From assembly GCA_029861795.1 (NCBI GenBank), contig JAOTYS010000020.1, positions 1-24,616 of the forward strand: a DNA stretch of 24,616 bases, read 5' to 3'. The DNA comes from Gammaproteobacteria bacterium (GTDB taxonomy: Bacteria; Pseudomonadota; Gammaproteobacteria; Arenicellales; JAOTYS01). The position numbers and the translations under genes were made by a program. Shown here one piece after another: positions 17,343 through 24,586 of the stretch. Position 1 is the stretch's first letter, and the number at the start of each line of letters is the position of its first letter. Below the pieces are notes generated by a model. That model searched no databases. It was not told the DNA's origin and worked only from the letters and a program-made list of their open reading frames with translations.

Positions 17343-18005
17343 GTGATCCACTTTAGCCAGGTTCATAAGGTCTACCCCAATGGCCATGAGGCGCTAAAGA
17401 GAATTACCTTCAGACTAGATGACACGGAGATTGCATTTCTGACGGGCCACTCTGGCGCCGGCAAAAGCACACTACTTAGGCTAATCACACTGACGGAGCG
17501 GCCGACTCGTGGTCAGATCGTAGTTAACGATAAGAATTTGACCAAGCTTCCAAGAAGTAAAATCCCATACTTGCGCCGAGACGTCGGCGTGGTGTTTCAA
17601 GACCACAAACTATTATATGACCGTACCGTATTCGATAATGTTGGCCTACCTTTAGTGGTTTCCGGTATCGGTCATCGCGACACGGCGCGTCGAGTGCGCG
17701 CGGCACTGGACAAGGTCGGACTGCTAAACAGAGAGAATGTCTATCCAATAACGCTATCCGGTGGCGAACAGCAACGTGTCGGCATCGCAAGAGCCGTAGT
17801 CAATCGACCCCGACTATTATTGGCGGATGAACCGACGGGCAACCTAGATCCGGAACTCGCTGACGAAATTATGGACTTGTTCTTGCAGTTTAACCAACAC
17901 GGCGTGACCGTGTTGATCGCCACACACGATAGACGTCACATTGATCGTCTTCGCAAGCGGGTCCTACTGCTAAAAGATGCCGAGTTAATCCGAGACAGCG
18001 CGTGA
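17343..18005 (+). CDS. ftsE: Cell division ATP-binding protein FtsE
   Basis: ABC-type ATPase that works with FtsX at the division septum to activate cell-wall hydrolases through periplasmic partners. The 220 residues show Walker A GHSGAGKS (35-42), Q-loop Gln86, signature [14 protein letters not shown] (138-151) and Walker [13 protein letters not shown] (158-169). The start is GTG at 17343, 19 bases after ftsY. Its end overlaps ftsX by four bases (GTGA). Gene order ftsY-ftsE-ftsX-rpoH is the conserved E. coli order. Confidence 0.97.
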   Translation: MIHFSQVHKVYPNGHEALKRITFRLDDTEIAFLTGHSGAGKSTLLRLITLTERPTRGQIVVNDKNLTKLPRSKIPYLRRDVGVVFQDHKLLYDRTVFDNVGLPLVVSGIGHRDTARRVRAALDKVGLLNRENVYPITLSGGEQQRVGIARAVVNRPRLLLADEPTGNLDPELADEIMDLFLQFNQHGVTVLIATHDRRHIDRLRKRVLLLKDAELIRDSA

Positions 18006-18916
18006 CCAACTACTTACTGCGTCATTTGCAGGTCCTGTTTTTTAGCTTTGGACAGCTAGTGCGTACACCATTGTCGTCAGCCCTTGGCATCTCTGTGCTT
18101 GGGATAGCATTGGCGTTACCGTGTGGATTATACGTTCTAGTAACCAACGCAAAATCTATAAGCCTCCAGTGGCAGGGACGGCCTCAGGTTTCATTGTTTT
18201 TGAACCTCGAGATCACCGATGCGCAAACACGTGCACTGGTCGAGCAAATCAAAAAATACACCGAAGTCTCTGAGGTTAAATATGTTCCTGCCCATGCAGC
18301 GCTGGAAGAATTCAAAGCCCTGTCCGGGTTTGGCGACGCCTTGGAGGCGATCGGCGGCAACCCCTTGCCTTCGGTTTTAATCGTGAAGCCAACTGAGGAC
18401 GCAAGTACTCCCATTGCGTTACAACACTTGGTAGAGAAATTGCACGACAGCGACAAAGTCGACCTGGCGCAGCTAGACTTGGAGTGGGTGCAGCGTCTAC
18501 ATGCGATGATAAGACTCTCTCAGCGGGGGGTGATATTGCTTGCAGTACTTCTAGGTCTTGCGGTGGTGGTGATCATCAGCAATACCATCCGCCTAGCGAT
18601 ATTTAACCGACGCGATGAGATCGAGATTATCAGTCTTATAGGCGGCACAGAGGCCTTTATTCAGCGTCCGTTCCTTTACGCAGGATGGATTTTGGGGGTG
18701 CTCGGTGCGCTCTTTGCGTTGATGCTAGTCAGCCTCAGCCTGTGGCTCATGAGTGGACCTATAGAGGATCTTGCGAAACTCTATGGCAGCAACTTTGAAC
18801 TCAAGGGGCTGGGTGTGCGTCCGGCAGCGCTCTTGGTTGTGATCGCTGGAACGCTGGGCTGGGTCGCTTCTCGGATAACCGTCGGCCTCCATCTGGATCG
18901 CCTGTACTCTACATAA
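18002..18916 (+). CDS. ftsX: Cell division protein FtsX
   Basis: Membrane partner of FtsE, 304 residues. One transmembrane helix near residues 26-47 is followed by a periplasmic loop of roughly 120 residues. Three more helices lie near 175-195, 224-250 and 275-293, the standard FtsX/MacB-like layout. The first cytoplasmic turn carries NRRDEIEIISLIGGTEAFIQRPF, typical of the family. The start is GTG within the end of ftsE, indicating translational coupling. No terminator is visible between ftsX and rpoH, so some read-through into rpoH is likely. Confidence 0.95.
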   Translation: MTNYLLRHLQVLFFSFGQLVRTPLSSALGISVLGIALALPCGLYVLVTNAKSISLQWQGRPQVSLFLNLEITDAQTRALVEQIKKYTEVSEVKYVPAHAALEEFKALSGFGDALEAIGGNPLPSVLIVKPTEDASTPIALQHLVEKLHDSDKVDLAQLDLEWVQRLHAMIRLSQRGVILLAVLLGLAVVVIISNTIRLAIFNRRDEIEIISLIGGTEAFIQRPFLYAGWILGVLGALFALMLVSLSLWLMSGPIEDLAKLYGSNFELKGLGVRPAALLVVIAGTLGWVASRITVGLHLDRLYST

Positions 18917-18962
18917 CTGCTTGTTTTATTGTTTCATTTTGCTGTTTTCGTTGCGGGCTGAC

Positions 18963-18990
18963 GGAACTTTTTAGGCTATTAGCACTCTCA
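18963..18990 (+). promoter_or_regulatory. Sigma-E-like promoter for rpoH
   Basis: GGAACTT (18963-18969), a 16-base spacer and TCTCA (18986-18990) resemble the extracytoplasmic-stress sigma-E consensus (GGAACTT-N16-TCTGA or TCAAA). The E. coli rpoH P3 promoter has the same kind of element. The -10 falls inside the CIRCE operator. Confidence 0.55.
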
Positions 18991-19005
18991 CATTAAGAGT
19001 GCTAA
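18979..19005. promoter_or_regulatory. CIRCE operator (HrcA binding site) upstream of rpoH
   Basis: TTAGCACTC (18979-18987), nine bases and GAGTGCTAA (18997-19005) form a perfect inverted repeat identical to the CIRCE consensus. CIRCE is bound by the heat-shock repressor HrcA and is normally found before groESL or dnaK. Here it lies 34 bases before the rpoH start codon and covers the promoter elements. hrcA itself is not in the window. Confidence 0.92.
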
Positions 19006-19008
19006 AAT
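18979..19008 (+). promoter_or_regulatory. Possible sigma-70 promoter for rpoH, embedded in CIRCE
   Basis: TTAGCA (18979-18984, 4/6), an 18-base spacer and TAAAAT (19003-19008, 5/6) form a plausible housekeeping promoter. HrcA bound to CIRCE would cover both hexamers. Transcription would start near 19015, giving a leader of about 25 bases. Confidence 0.45.
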
Positions 19009-19039
19009 TATCCTAGAGAGAACGGTTCCAGGAGAGATA

Positions 19040-19897
19040 ATGGCTCAGACATTGCCTATTACGTTAGATATTTCAGGTGCCAGCAGCCTGACCTCGTACA
19101 TCCAAGCGATCAATTCGGTGCCGCTGCTAAGCGCGGAGGAAGAGTATGAGTTGGCACAACGCTATAGTCGGGAAGAAGATTTAGATGCCGCGCGCCAATT
19201 GGTATTGGCGCATCTGCGCTTTGTGGTACGGGTCGCGCGTGGATTCATGGGATACGGGCTACCGTTAGCTGACCTAGTTCAAGAGGGAAACGTCGGTCTG
19301 ATGAAGGCAGTCAAGCGTTATGATCCCAATCGAGATGTGAGGCTTGTATCGTTTGCGGTGCACTGGATTCGCGCGGAGATCTATGAGTTTATTCTACGCA
19401 ACTGGCGGATAGTGAAGGTGGCCACCACTAAGGCACAAAGAAAACTATTCTTTAACCTGCGCAAATCTCGCCAGCACCTGGGTTGGATGAATCAGCAAGA
19501 AGTCGGAGAACTTGCCTTAGAGCTCGACGTTCCCGCCGAAACAGTACAAGAGATGGAGTCGCGAATGAGCAGCATGGATGTTCCGTTTGACGGAACTGAT
19601 CGAGACAATGAGGATAGTCCGAACTTTGCACCAGCAAACTTTTTGCAAGACTCTCGATTCAATCCTGAACATCTAGTGGTGAATCACGACACTGAAACTG
19701 GACAGCGGGACAAGCTTCAGGTTGCGTTAGCGGGATTGGACAGGCGCAGCAACGACATCATACAGCGTCGGTGGCTTGATGAGGACAAACAAACATTGCA
19801 TCAACTGGCCGACGAGTACGGGGTTTCCGCAGAACGCATACGTCAGATCGAGAAGCGGGCTCTGGAGAAGCTGAGAAATAGCTTTGAGGAGCGGTAG
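19040..19897 (+). CDS. rpoH: RNA polymerase heat-shock sigma factor RpoH (sigma-32)
   Basis: Alternative sigma factor that directs RNA polymerase to heat-shock promoters. The 285 residues match the family. Region 2 shows the core-binding DLVQEGNVGLMKAVKRYDP and the -10-recognition FAVHWIRAEIYEFILRNWR. The RpoH box QRKLFFNLRKSR (133-144) separates it from other sigma-70 proteins. Region 4 ends with the helix-turn-helix LADEYGVSAERIRQIEKRALEKL. AGGAG five bases upstream supports the ATG at 19040. The promoter carries CIRCE and a sigma-E-like element. It is the last gene after ftsY-ftsE-ftsX and ends at a strong terminator. Confidence 0.98.
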   Translation: MAQTLPITLDISGASSLTSYIQAINSVPLLSAEEEYELAQRYSREEDLDAARQLVLAHLRFVVRVARGFMGYGLPLADLVQEGNVGLMKAVKRYDPNRDVRLVSFAVHWIRAEIYEFILRNWRIVKVATTKAQRKLFFNLRKSRQHLGWMNQQEVGELALELDVPAETVQEMESRMSSMDVPFDGTDRDNEDSPNFAPANFLQDSRFNPEHLVVNHDTETGQRDKLQVALAGLDRRSNDIIQRRWLDEDKQTLHQLADEYGVSAERIRQIEKRALEKLRNSFEER

Positions 19898-19931
19898 AAT
19901 CCGCAACCGCGCAAGTCGCAATTTATCACCA

Positions 19932-19958
19932 AAAAGGGCCTCACAATGAGGCCCTTTT
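19932..19958. terminator. Bidirectional intrinsic terminator between rpoH and the WYL-like gene
   Basis: AAAAGGGCCTC (19932-19942), an ACAAT loop and GAGGCCCTTTT (19948-19958) form a perfect 11-bp stem. T-runs follow on both strands (four on plus, five on minus), so it can end rpoH and also the convergent gene. Confidence 0.9.
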
Positions 19959-19982
19959 ACATTCCTCGATTTACCGGTGCGA

Positions 19983-20420
19983 CTACCTTGATACGCTGCG
20001 ATCCACGGTAGTTGAAAGATTCGTTGCGAGCTGTATGTGGTCCGGCACCGGAGGACCGTAAACGCGTGGCTCTAGGTAATAGTACTCGGAAGGACTAGCA
20101 TCCACCACCATCACCTCCTCACCTTTAACCGCGGATCTCACCTTGTGGAAACCCTTCTCCACCCGAGGACTGAACACCTCCTCCAGCACAACGACACTGT
20201 CTACTTTGCCGAGTTGAAACGGTCGCCAAAACGGGGGCTCGCGATCCCGCGAGGAATACCCGCTCACCTGATAGGCCACCAGTCCCGACTTTCTATCCTC
20301 TGTGCGAAACAATATATGAGGCTCGATTACCCGCGTACGATTAACACCATTGTAATGAATGAGCAAACGGCGCTTGTTGCGAATCGCCGTCTCCACGATC
20401 TTGCCAAGATTCGGTAACAT
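19983..20420 (-). CDS. Stand-alone WYL-like domain protein
   Basis: A protein of 145 residues from the ATG at 20420. The core resembles the WYL domain (an Sm-like fold): RRLLIHYNGVNRTRVIEPHILF (about 17-38) followed by GLVAYQVSGYSS (46-57) and the WRPFQLGKVDSV strand region (65-76). WYL domains usually follow a helix-turn-helix and bind nucleic acid or nucleotide ligands. Here there is no helix-turn-helix, and the name-giving Trp-Tyr-Leu is only partly kept. GAGGGAG eight bases upstream decides the start; an ATG at 20477 would lie upstream of the likely transcription start. A nested palindrome occupies its promoter. The ligand and role are unknown. Confidence 0.7.
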   Translation of the reverse strand: MLPNLGKIVETAIRNKRRLLIHYNGVNRTRVIEPHILFRTEDRKSGLVAYQVSGYSSRDREPPFWRPFQLGKVDSVVVLEEVFSPRVEKGFHKVRSAVKGEEVMVVDASPSEYYYLEPRVYGPPVPDHIQLATNLSTTVDRSVSR

Positions 20421-20462
20421 GACTTGAACTCCCTCGACATCAAATCTGCAGACGATATCGAT

Positions 20463-20502
20463 GTTAGCAAACAACATAATCTACTATAGATTAGAAGCTA
20501 AC
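20463..20502. promoter_or_regulatory. Nested palindrome in the WYL-like gene promoter
   Basis: The inner arms TAATCTA (20477-20483) and TAGATTA (20487-20493) are perfectly inverted around CTA. The outer arms GTTAGC (20463-20468) and GCTAAC (20497-20502) are also inverted. On the minus strand a weak promoter (TTAGCT, 17 bases, TATGTT; 20501-20473) encloses the inner palindrome, so a bound dimer would block it. This looks like an operator. Confidence 0.5.
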
Positions 20503-20584
20503 ACATCTCACTATCCAGTGACAGAAGCAAGGTTCCAGTGGTTTTATCACCTGCGCCTATTGGACAACCCACGTCGTTACCCGA

Positions 20585-21244
20585 CTATTGAAGTAGACCC
20601 GTCTTGTGCAGTGTCACAGTGTTCGACTGATCAGTCTTATTGCGCAGAGACACCACGAATTCATCACGCCCCCCCTTGTAGTAGATGACATCGAAGTGCG
20701 ACAGTGGGGCTTGATTCGGGGGCAATATTCTATTGAGCTCAGCGTAGCCTCGTGGATACGACCCTGTGCGTGCCCGATACCCGATCAAGATCTCCTGCAC
20801 CTTGTTTAACACCGCCTGACCATCAACGTCACCAACGTTTGAGCCAATACCCTGCAACACCGAAATATTGCGAAGCATTTCACTCAGCAACCATATCCGA
20901 TGGGGATTGTCACGGTTGAGCTCAATCGCGTGCCGCAACACTTGTTGCGCCCCGTGCGCGTCTCCAGTTACCAGCAGGCGCTGCGCCTCTAGGACCGGCA
21001 AGTTTACGTGTAGTTCCTCCTCGGCTGCTTTCCCTAGATCGCTACCGCTTGGCGTAAGTTGTATCACTCGACGAAACTGCACGGCGGCGGCTCTGAGATC
21101 ACCTTGGCGCTTTAGTTCGGCACCACGCTCAAACGCCTGTGGTGCACTCGGCACGGAACCGTCATGCTCGTCTGCGATCACCGCCCCCACCATAAGCATC
21201 GTCGTCATCACGCTAATAGAGAAACCGCTGCGCGCGAGTTCCAC
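20585..21244 (-). CDS. Exported TPR-like protein with pseudopilin-like C-terminus
   Basis: I do not recognise a named gene. From the GTG at 21244 it has 219 residues. An N-terminal signal sequence (hydrophobic SISVMTTMLMVGAVIA before DEHDG) points to export to the periplasm or outer membrane. The middle (about 35-115) is helical and TPR-like: AFERGAELKRQGDLRAAAVQFRRVI gives one clear repeat. The last 70 residues contain YRARTGSYPRGYAELN and a following strand pattern, like the C-terminal part of type II pseudopilins. The start is uncertain: TTG 21286, GTG 21244 and ATG 21208 are all in frame and none has a Shine-Dalgarno site. It lies downstream of argF on the same strand, 130 bases away. Confidence 0.6.
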   Translation of the reverse strand: MELARSGFSISVMTTMLMVGAVIADEHDGSVPSAPQAFERGAELKRQGDLRAAAVQFRRVIQLTPSGSDLGKAAEEELHVNLPVLEAQRLLVTGDAHGAQQVLRHAIELNRDNPHRIWLLSEMLRNISVLQGIGSNVGDVDGQAVLNKVQEILIGYRARTGSYPRGYAELNRILPPNQAPLSHFDVIYYKGGRDEFVVSLRNKTDQSNTVTLHKTGLLQ

Positions 21245-21315
21245 TACTGCATTAAGTATGAATTTGGAGGTAGCCGGCAATAGCAAATGTTTTGCTTGGA
21301 TAAGGAAAATCCCGA

Positions 21316-21341
21316 GGTTTAAAATCCAGTGTTTTAAAACC
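21316..21341. repeat. AT-rich inverted repeat between argF and the TPR-like gene
   Basis: GGTTTAAAA (21316-21324) is inverted against TTTTAAAACC (21332-21341), with one extra A in the second arm. The second arm includes the perfect 10-bp palindrome GTTTTAAAAC (21331-21340). It could be an operator for the TPR-like gene. There is no T-run typical of a terminator. Confidence 0.35.
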
Positions 21342-21374
21342 CTTACTTGATTACACTATCGGATGAGAGAACCG

Positions 21375-22304
21375 TTAGCTTCGAGCTTGCTGAGAACGAC
21401 CAGCAGCTGGACCCAGCAAGAACTCCAACAAAGCCTTTTGGGCGTACAATCGATTCTCGGCTTGACGCCATACTACGCTCCGTGGCCCATCGATAACCTC
21501 TGCGGTCACCTCACAACCCCGATAAGCCGGTAAACAATGCATGAACAACACGTCGTCCGACGCAAGGCGCATCATTTCCGTATCGACTTGGTAGCTTTTG
21601 AATGCCTCACTCCGCTTCTGCTTCTCCTTCTCGTGCCCCATGCTCGCCCAGGTGTCAGTCACTAAAATATCCGCGGCAGCCGCTGCTGCTCTAGGGTCTT
21701 CGATTATCCGTACATTGCTCTCACACAGAGCCGTAACACTATCATCAGGTCGATAGTCTTTTGGCGTGGCGACATTGAGTTCGAAATCAAACAAACACGC
21801 CGCATTCATCCACGATTGGCAGACGTTGTTTCCATCACCCACCCACGCGACCTTTGTACCCGAGATGGTGCCTCGCATCTCGACGTATGTCTGAACGTCC
21901 GCCAGCAGCTGGCAGGGGTGGAAACAATCGGTGAGTCCATTGATTACTGGAACAGTTGAAAACCGGGCAAACGTCTCCACCATATCGTGAGCTGCCGTCC
22001 TTATCACAACCACATCCACCATGCTAGAGAGCACCCGAGCAGTATCTTCTACGGGCTCACCCCGTCCCAGTTGGGAGTCCCCCGGCGGGAGAAAAATGGT
22101 GTTACCGCCAAGCTGGGTTACCGCGGTTTCGAAAGAAACCCTGGTACGTGTGGAGGATTTGTCAAAGATCAATGCCAGTGTTTTGTTGCGCATGATCTCT
22201 CGCCCGCTTTTTGGGTCGCGCTTAAGGGCAATGGCGCGGTCGACGAGCGACGCCAACTCCTCTGGAAGCAAGTCTCGTAAAGTCAAAAAGTGCCGAGTCG
22301 GCAT
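21375..22304 (-). CDS. argF: Ornithine carbamoyltransferase
   Basis: Makes citrulline from ornithine and carbamoyl phosphate, the step before ArgG in arginine synthesis. The 309 residues match the anabolic enzyme. Carbamoyl phosphate is bound by STRTR (51-55) and HPCQ (129-132). Ornithine is bound by DTWASMG (217-223), and the HCLP loop (256-259) holds the reactive Cys257. The N-terminus aligns well with Pseudomonas ArgF, so the ATG at 22304 is accepted although no Shine-Dalgarno site is seen. A GGCC/GGCC mini-hairpin followed by TTTTT on the minus strand just upstream may partly separate it from the membrane-protein gene before it. Confidence 0.97.
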   Translation of the reverse strand: MPTRHFLTLRDLLPEELASLVDRAIALKRDPKSGREIMRNKTLALIFDKSSTRTRVSFETAVTQLGGNTIFLPPGDSQLGRGEPVEDTARVLSSMVDVVVIRTAAHDMVETFARFSTVPVINGLTDCFHPCQLLADVQTYVEMRGTISGTKVAWVGDGNNVCQSWMNAACLFDFELNVATPKDYRPDDSVTALCESNVRIIEDPRAAAAAADILVTDTWASMGHEKEKQKRSEAFKSYQVDTEMMRLASDDVLFMHCLPAYRGCEVTAEVIDGPRSVVWRQAENRLYAQKALLEFLLGPAAGRSQQARS

Positions 22305-22372
22305 GGATCAAAAACGACAACAAAAAGGCCCGGTTGGATCCCTGGCCGTGAACTCACCGGCGTCGAAACCAA

Positions 22373-22867
22373 CTAACCCATTGCAGGCAGCCCATGGGCC
22401 GACGTGACCATGAAAAAAACCATCGGAATCGAAAGCATAGTGTTTGTGCGTGAGGCCAACAACGCAACGCGCGCGGCTTTCGCCTTCTCTTCGTCCGACG
22501 CGTCGACAAGACCCAGCACCTTCTTCTGATTAGGCCAGATCAACACCCACACATTGAACAGCATAATCGTGCCTAGCCATGCACCGATTCCAATGACCGC
22601 GCTTCCGCCGGATAGAAGAAAAGCGTCCGCGAAACTCAATCTTGGACTCATATGAAGATAGTACGCTCCGGTGAGCCAAGTGGCGAACGCCGCCCAGCGA
22701 AACCATAGTAGTGCACTCGGTGCTATGTGTTTAGTGATACCGGGAGCAGTGCCGTCCGCCTTGGCTTTTGCGAGACCAGGCACTTGTACAAAATTAAAGT
22801 AGTACAACAGCCCGATCCATGTAATCCCAACGAGGACGTGTAACCATCGATCAAGAATTAGGTCCAT
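22373..22867 (-). CDS. PuuD-like membrane protein (urate oxidase N-terminal domain family)
   Basis: A polytopic inner-membrane protein of 164 residues related to the N-terminal membrane domain of PuuD-type urate oxidases (Urate_ox_N family). Typical traits are RWLHVLVGITWIGLLYYFNF at the start (7-26) and FNVWVLIWPNQKKVLGL in the middle. Four hydrophobic segments are visible (about 8-27, 53-72, 83-113, 140-160). Full PuuD proteins carry a C-terminal cytochrome c domain; no CxxCH is present here, so urate oxidation should not be assumed. Conserved histidines, such as His10 and His158, might bind heme; this is inference. GGAG lies seven bases before the ATG. A 32-residue membrane protein gene precedes it by 47 bases. 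Confidence 0.75.
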   Translation of the reverse strand: MDLILDRWLHVLVGITWIGLLYYFNFVQVPGLAKAKADGTAPGITKHIAPSALLWFRWAAFATWLTGAYYLHMSPRLSFADAFLLSGGSAVIGIGAWLGTIMLFNVWVLIWPNQKKVLGLVDASDEEKAKAARVALLASRTNTMLSIPMVFFMVTSAHGLPAMG

Positions 22868-22914
22868 TGCGCTTCTCCGTTTGTTGGTGTCATTCTAATG
22901 GCGTTAATAACGGC

Positions 22915-23013
22915 TTAGCCCAACAGAAAATTGCTGGCAAACACATACAGTATCAGTGTCAGAATGACACCGGAGATGATTGTCCCGGTAATGGAATCCA
23001 ACGGGTTTTTCAT
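22915..23013 (-). CDS. Small single-helix membrane protein, 32 residues
   Basis: An open frame of 32 codons starting MKNPLDSITG and continuing with a hydrophobic helix (about residues 11-31: TIISGVILTLILYVFASNFLL), ending TAA. A full AGGAGG (23025-23020) lies six bases before the ATG, one of the best ribosome binding sites in the window. That is strong evidence that it is translated. The product would be a single-pass membrane protein with a short charged N-terminus. It sits 47 bases upstream of the PuuD-like gene on the same strand, so a joint operon and a subunit relation like that of other small oxidase subunits is possible. I recognise no named family. Confidence 0.65.
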   Translation of the reverse strand: MKNPLDSITGTIISGVILTLILYVFASNFLLG

Positions 23014-23359
23014 TGACTACCTCCTGATGCTTAATCTGACCGTGATTGGAACAAATGCGAAGACGTGCCTAGCCTATGACAGAGTTACGCAGAATTCAAG
23101 CCGCAGCATTCGCGGATCGGACCACACACTGTGTTGGGCACCACCGCTATCGTGACGCTATTGAATCGCTGGTTTCGCCTCGTGCTCTATCCGAGTTAGC
23201 CATAGCCATTCACATTTTTTCTGCGCTTGAAGCCTGTCGGTGTTTCTTAACTTGACGCTGCCACCAAGACCAAAGATCATAGCATGCGCCTCAAAGTTTA
23301 CACGTCGAACTCAACTGTTGCCAAATCTGACATAACCCTCGTCTCGGTTCTTGATTACG
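23014..23359. other. Divergent intergenic region between the small membrane protein and argG
   Basis: About 345 bases with no convincing gene. It must hold the promoters for argG (plus) and for the small-protein operon (minus). On plus, TTGACG (23252-23257) is a fair -35, but the hexamer 17 bases on (GATCAT, 23275-23280) is poor. No E. coli-type ARG box or obvious long palindrome was found. A short plus-strand frame at 22931-23155 runs antisense to the small gene and has no coding features. Confidence 0.4.
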
Positions 23360-24586
23360 ATGAAATCCGCGATTAACAAAGTGGTGCTCGCCTATTCCGG
23401 TGGGCTTGACACTTCAGTTATCTTGATGTGGCTGCGAGAGCAGTACAAGTGTGAAGTGGTGACTTTTACTGCCGATATTGGTCAGGGAGAGGAGATAGAG
23501 CCGGCCCGTGCGAAAGCAGAGGCCTTGGGCATAAATGAGATTTACGTTGAAGATTTACGCGAGGAGTTCGCTCGCGACTTTATATTTCCAATGATCCGAG
23601 CTAACACCCTATATGAGGGTGAATATCTGCTCGGGACATCCATTGCTCGGCCACTAATCGCTAAACGTCTAATTGAAATCGCCGAACATACCAACGCGGA
23701 CGCCATTGCCCACGGTGCTACCGGTAAGGGCAACGACCAGGTTCGCTTTGAGCTTGGCGCTTATGCGCTGAACCCCAACATTCAAATAATCGCACCGTGG
23801 CGCGAATGGGACTTGAACTCCCGCGAACGACTGGTGGTGTATGCAGACCGTCATGGTATTCCGATCGATAAAAAGCTAGGCAATGAAGCGATGCAATCGA
23901 CGGACGCCAATCTGTTGCATATTTCTTACGAGGGGGGAATCCTCGAGGACCCGTGGATGGAACCATCGGCGGAAATGTGGCGATGGTCCAACTCGCCGGA
24001 GAATGCTCCAGATCAGGCGGAATATATCGAGCTGGAATATCTGAAGGGAGACGTCGTGGCGGTGAACGGCGAAGCGGTTTCCCCACGACAGGCCATGGAG
24101 CGGTTGAACGCCCTAGGTGGACTCCATGGGATCGGTCGCATCGATATCGTCGAAAATCGTTATGTGGGCATGAAGTCTCGGGGATGCTATGAGACCCCTG
24201 CCGGGACCATCATGTTGAAAGCGCACCGCGCTATTGAGTCCATCACCCTCGATCGTGAGGTGGCGCACCTGAAAGACGATTTGATGCCACGATACGCGAG
24301 CTTGATCTATAACGGCTATTGGTGGAGCCCGGAGCGGGCAATGCTCCAGCAGTTGATCGATGCTTCCCAGGCAACGGTAAACGGGCAAGTGCGGCTTAAG
24401 CTGTACCGAGGAAACGTGATCGTCACAGGGCGGAAATCAGCATCAGATTCGTTGTTCGACGAGCGCATCGCAACGTTCGAAGATGACGCCGGTGCGTACA
24501 ATCAAACGGACGCCGAGGGATTCATCAAACTCAATGCGTTACGGATGCGCATCGCCGCCAAAAAAGGCCGACGGCCCAGCACCTAG
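23360..24586 (+). CDS. argG: Argininosuccinate synthase
   Basis: Joins citrulline and aspartate with ATP to give argininosuccinate, the substrate of ArgH. From the ATG at 23360 it has 408 residues, the usual length. The ATP pyrophosphatase loop is AYSGGLDTS (11-19). Other family segments are [24 protein letters not shown] and [17 protein letters not shown] three codons upstream is also open, but the family begins KVVLAYSGG shortly after an ATG, so 23360 is preferred. No clear Shine-Dalgarno site is seen. The gene is divergent from the small-protein/PuuD-like/argF group and the window ends 30 bases after its stop. Confidence 0.98.
   Translation: MKSAINKVVLAYSGGLDTSVILMWLREQYKCEVVTFTADIGQGEEIEPARAKAEALGINEIYVEDLREEFARDFIFPMIRANTLYEGEYLLGTSIARPLIAKRLIEIAEHTNADAIAHGATGKGNDQVRFELGAYALNPNIQIIAPWREWDLNSRERLVVYADRHGIPIDKKLGNEAMQSTDANLLHISYEGGILEDPWMEPSAEMWRWSNSPENAPDQAEYIELEYLKGDVVAVNGEAVSPRQAMERLNALGGLHGIGRIDIVENRYVGMKSRGCYETPAGTIMLKAHRAIESITLDREVAHLKDDLMPRYASLIYNGYWWSPERAMLQQLIDASQATVNGQVRLKLYRGNVIVTGRKSASDSLFDERIATFEDDAGAYNQTDAEGFIKLNALRMRIAAKKGRRPST

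Noticed and set aside
22305..22372. GGCC/GGCC hairpin with TTTTT on the minus strand before argF as a terminator
   Set aside because: The stem is only four base pairs with a long loop. It may weakly reduce read-through but cannot be called a terminator with confidence.
23014..23359. ArgR-type operator before argG or between argG and the minus-strand genes
   Set aside because: I found no convincing ARG-box pair of the E. coli type and no clear match to the looser Pseudomonas ArgR pattern.
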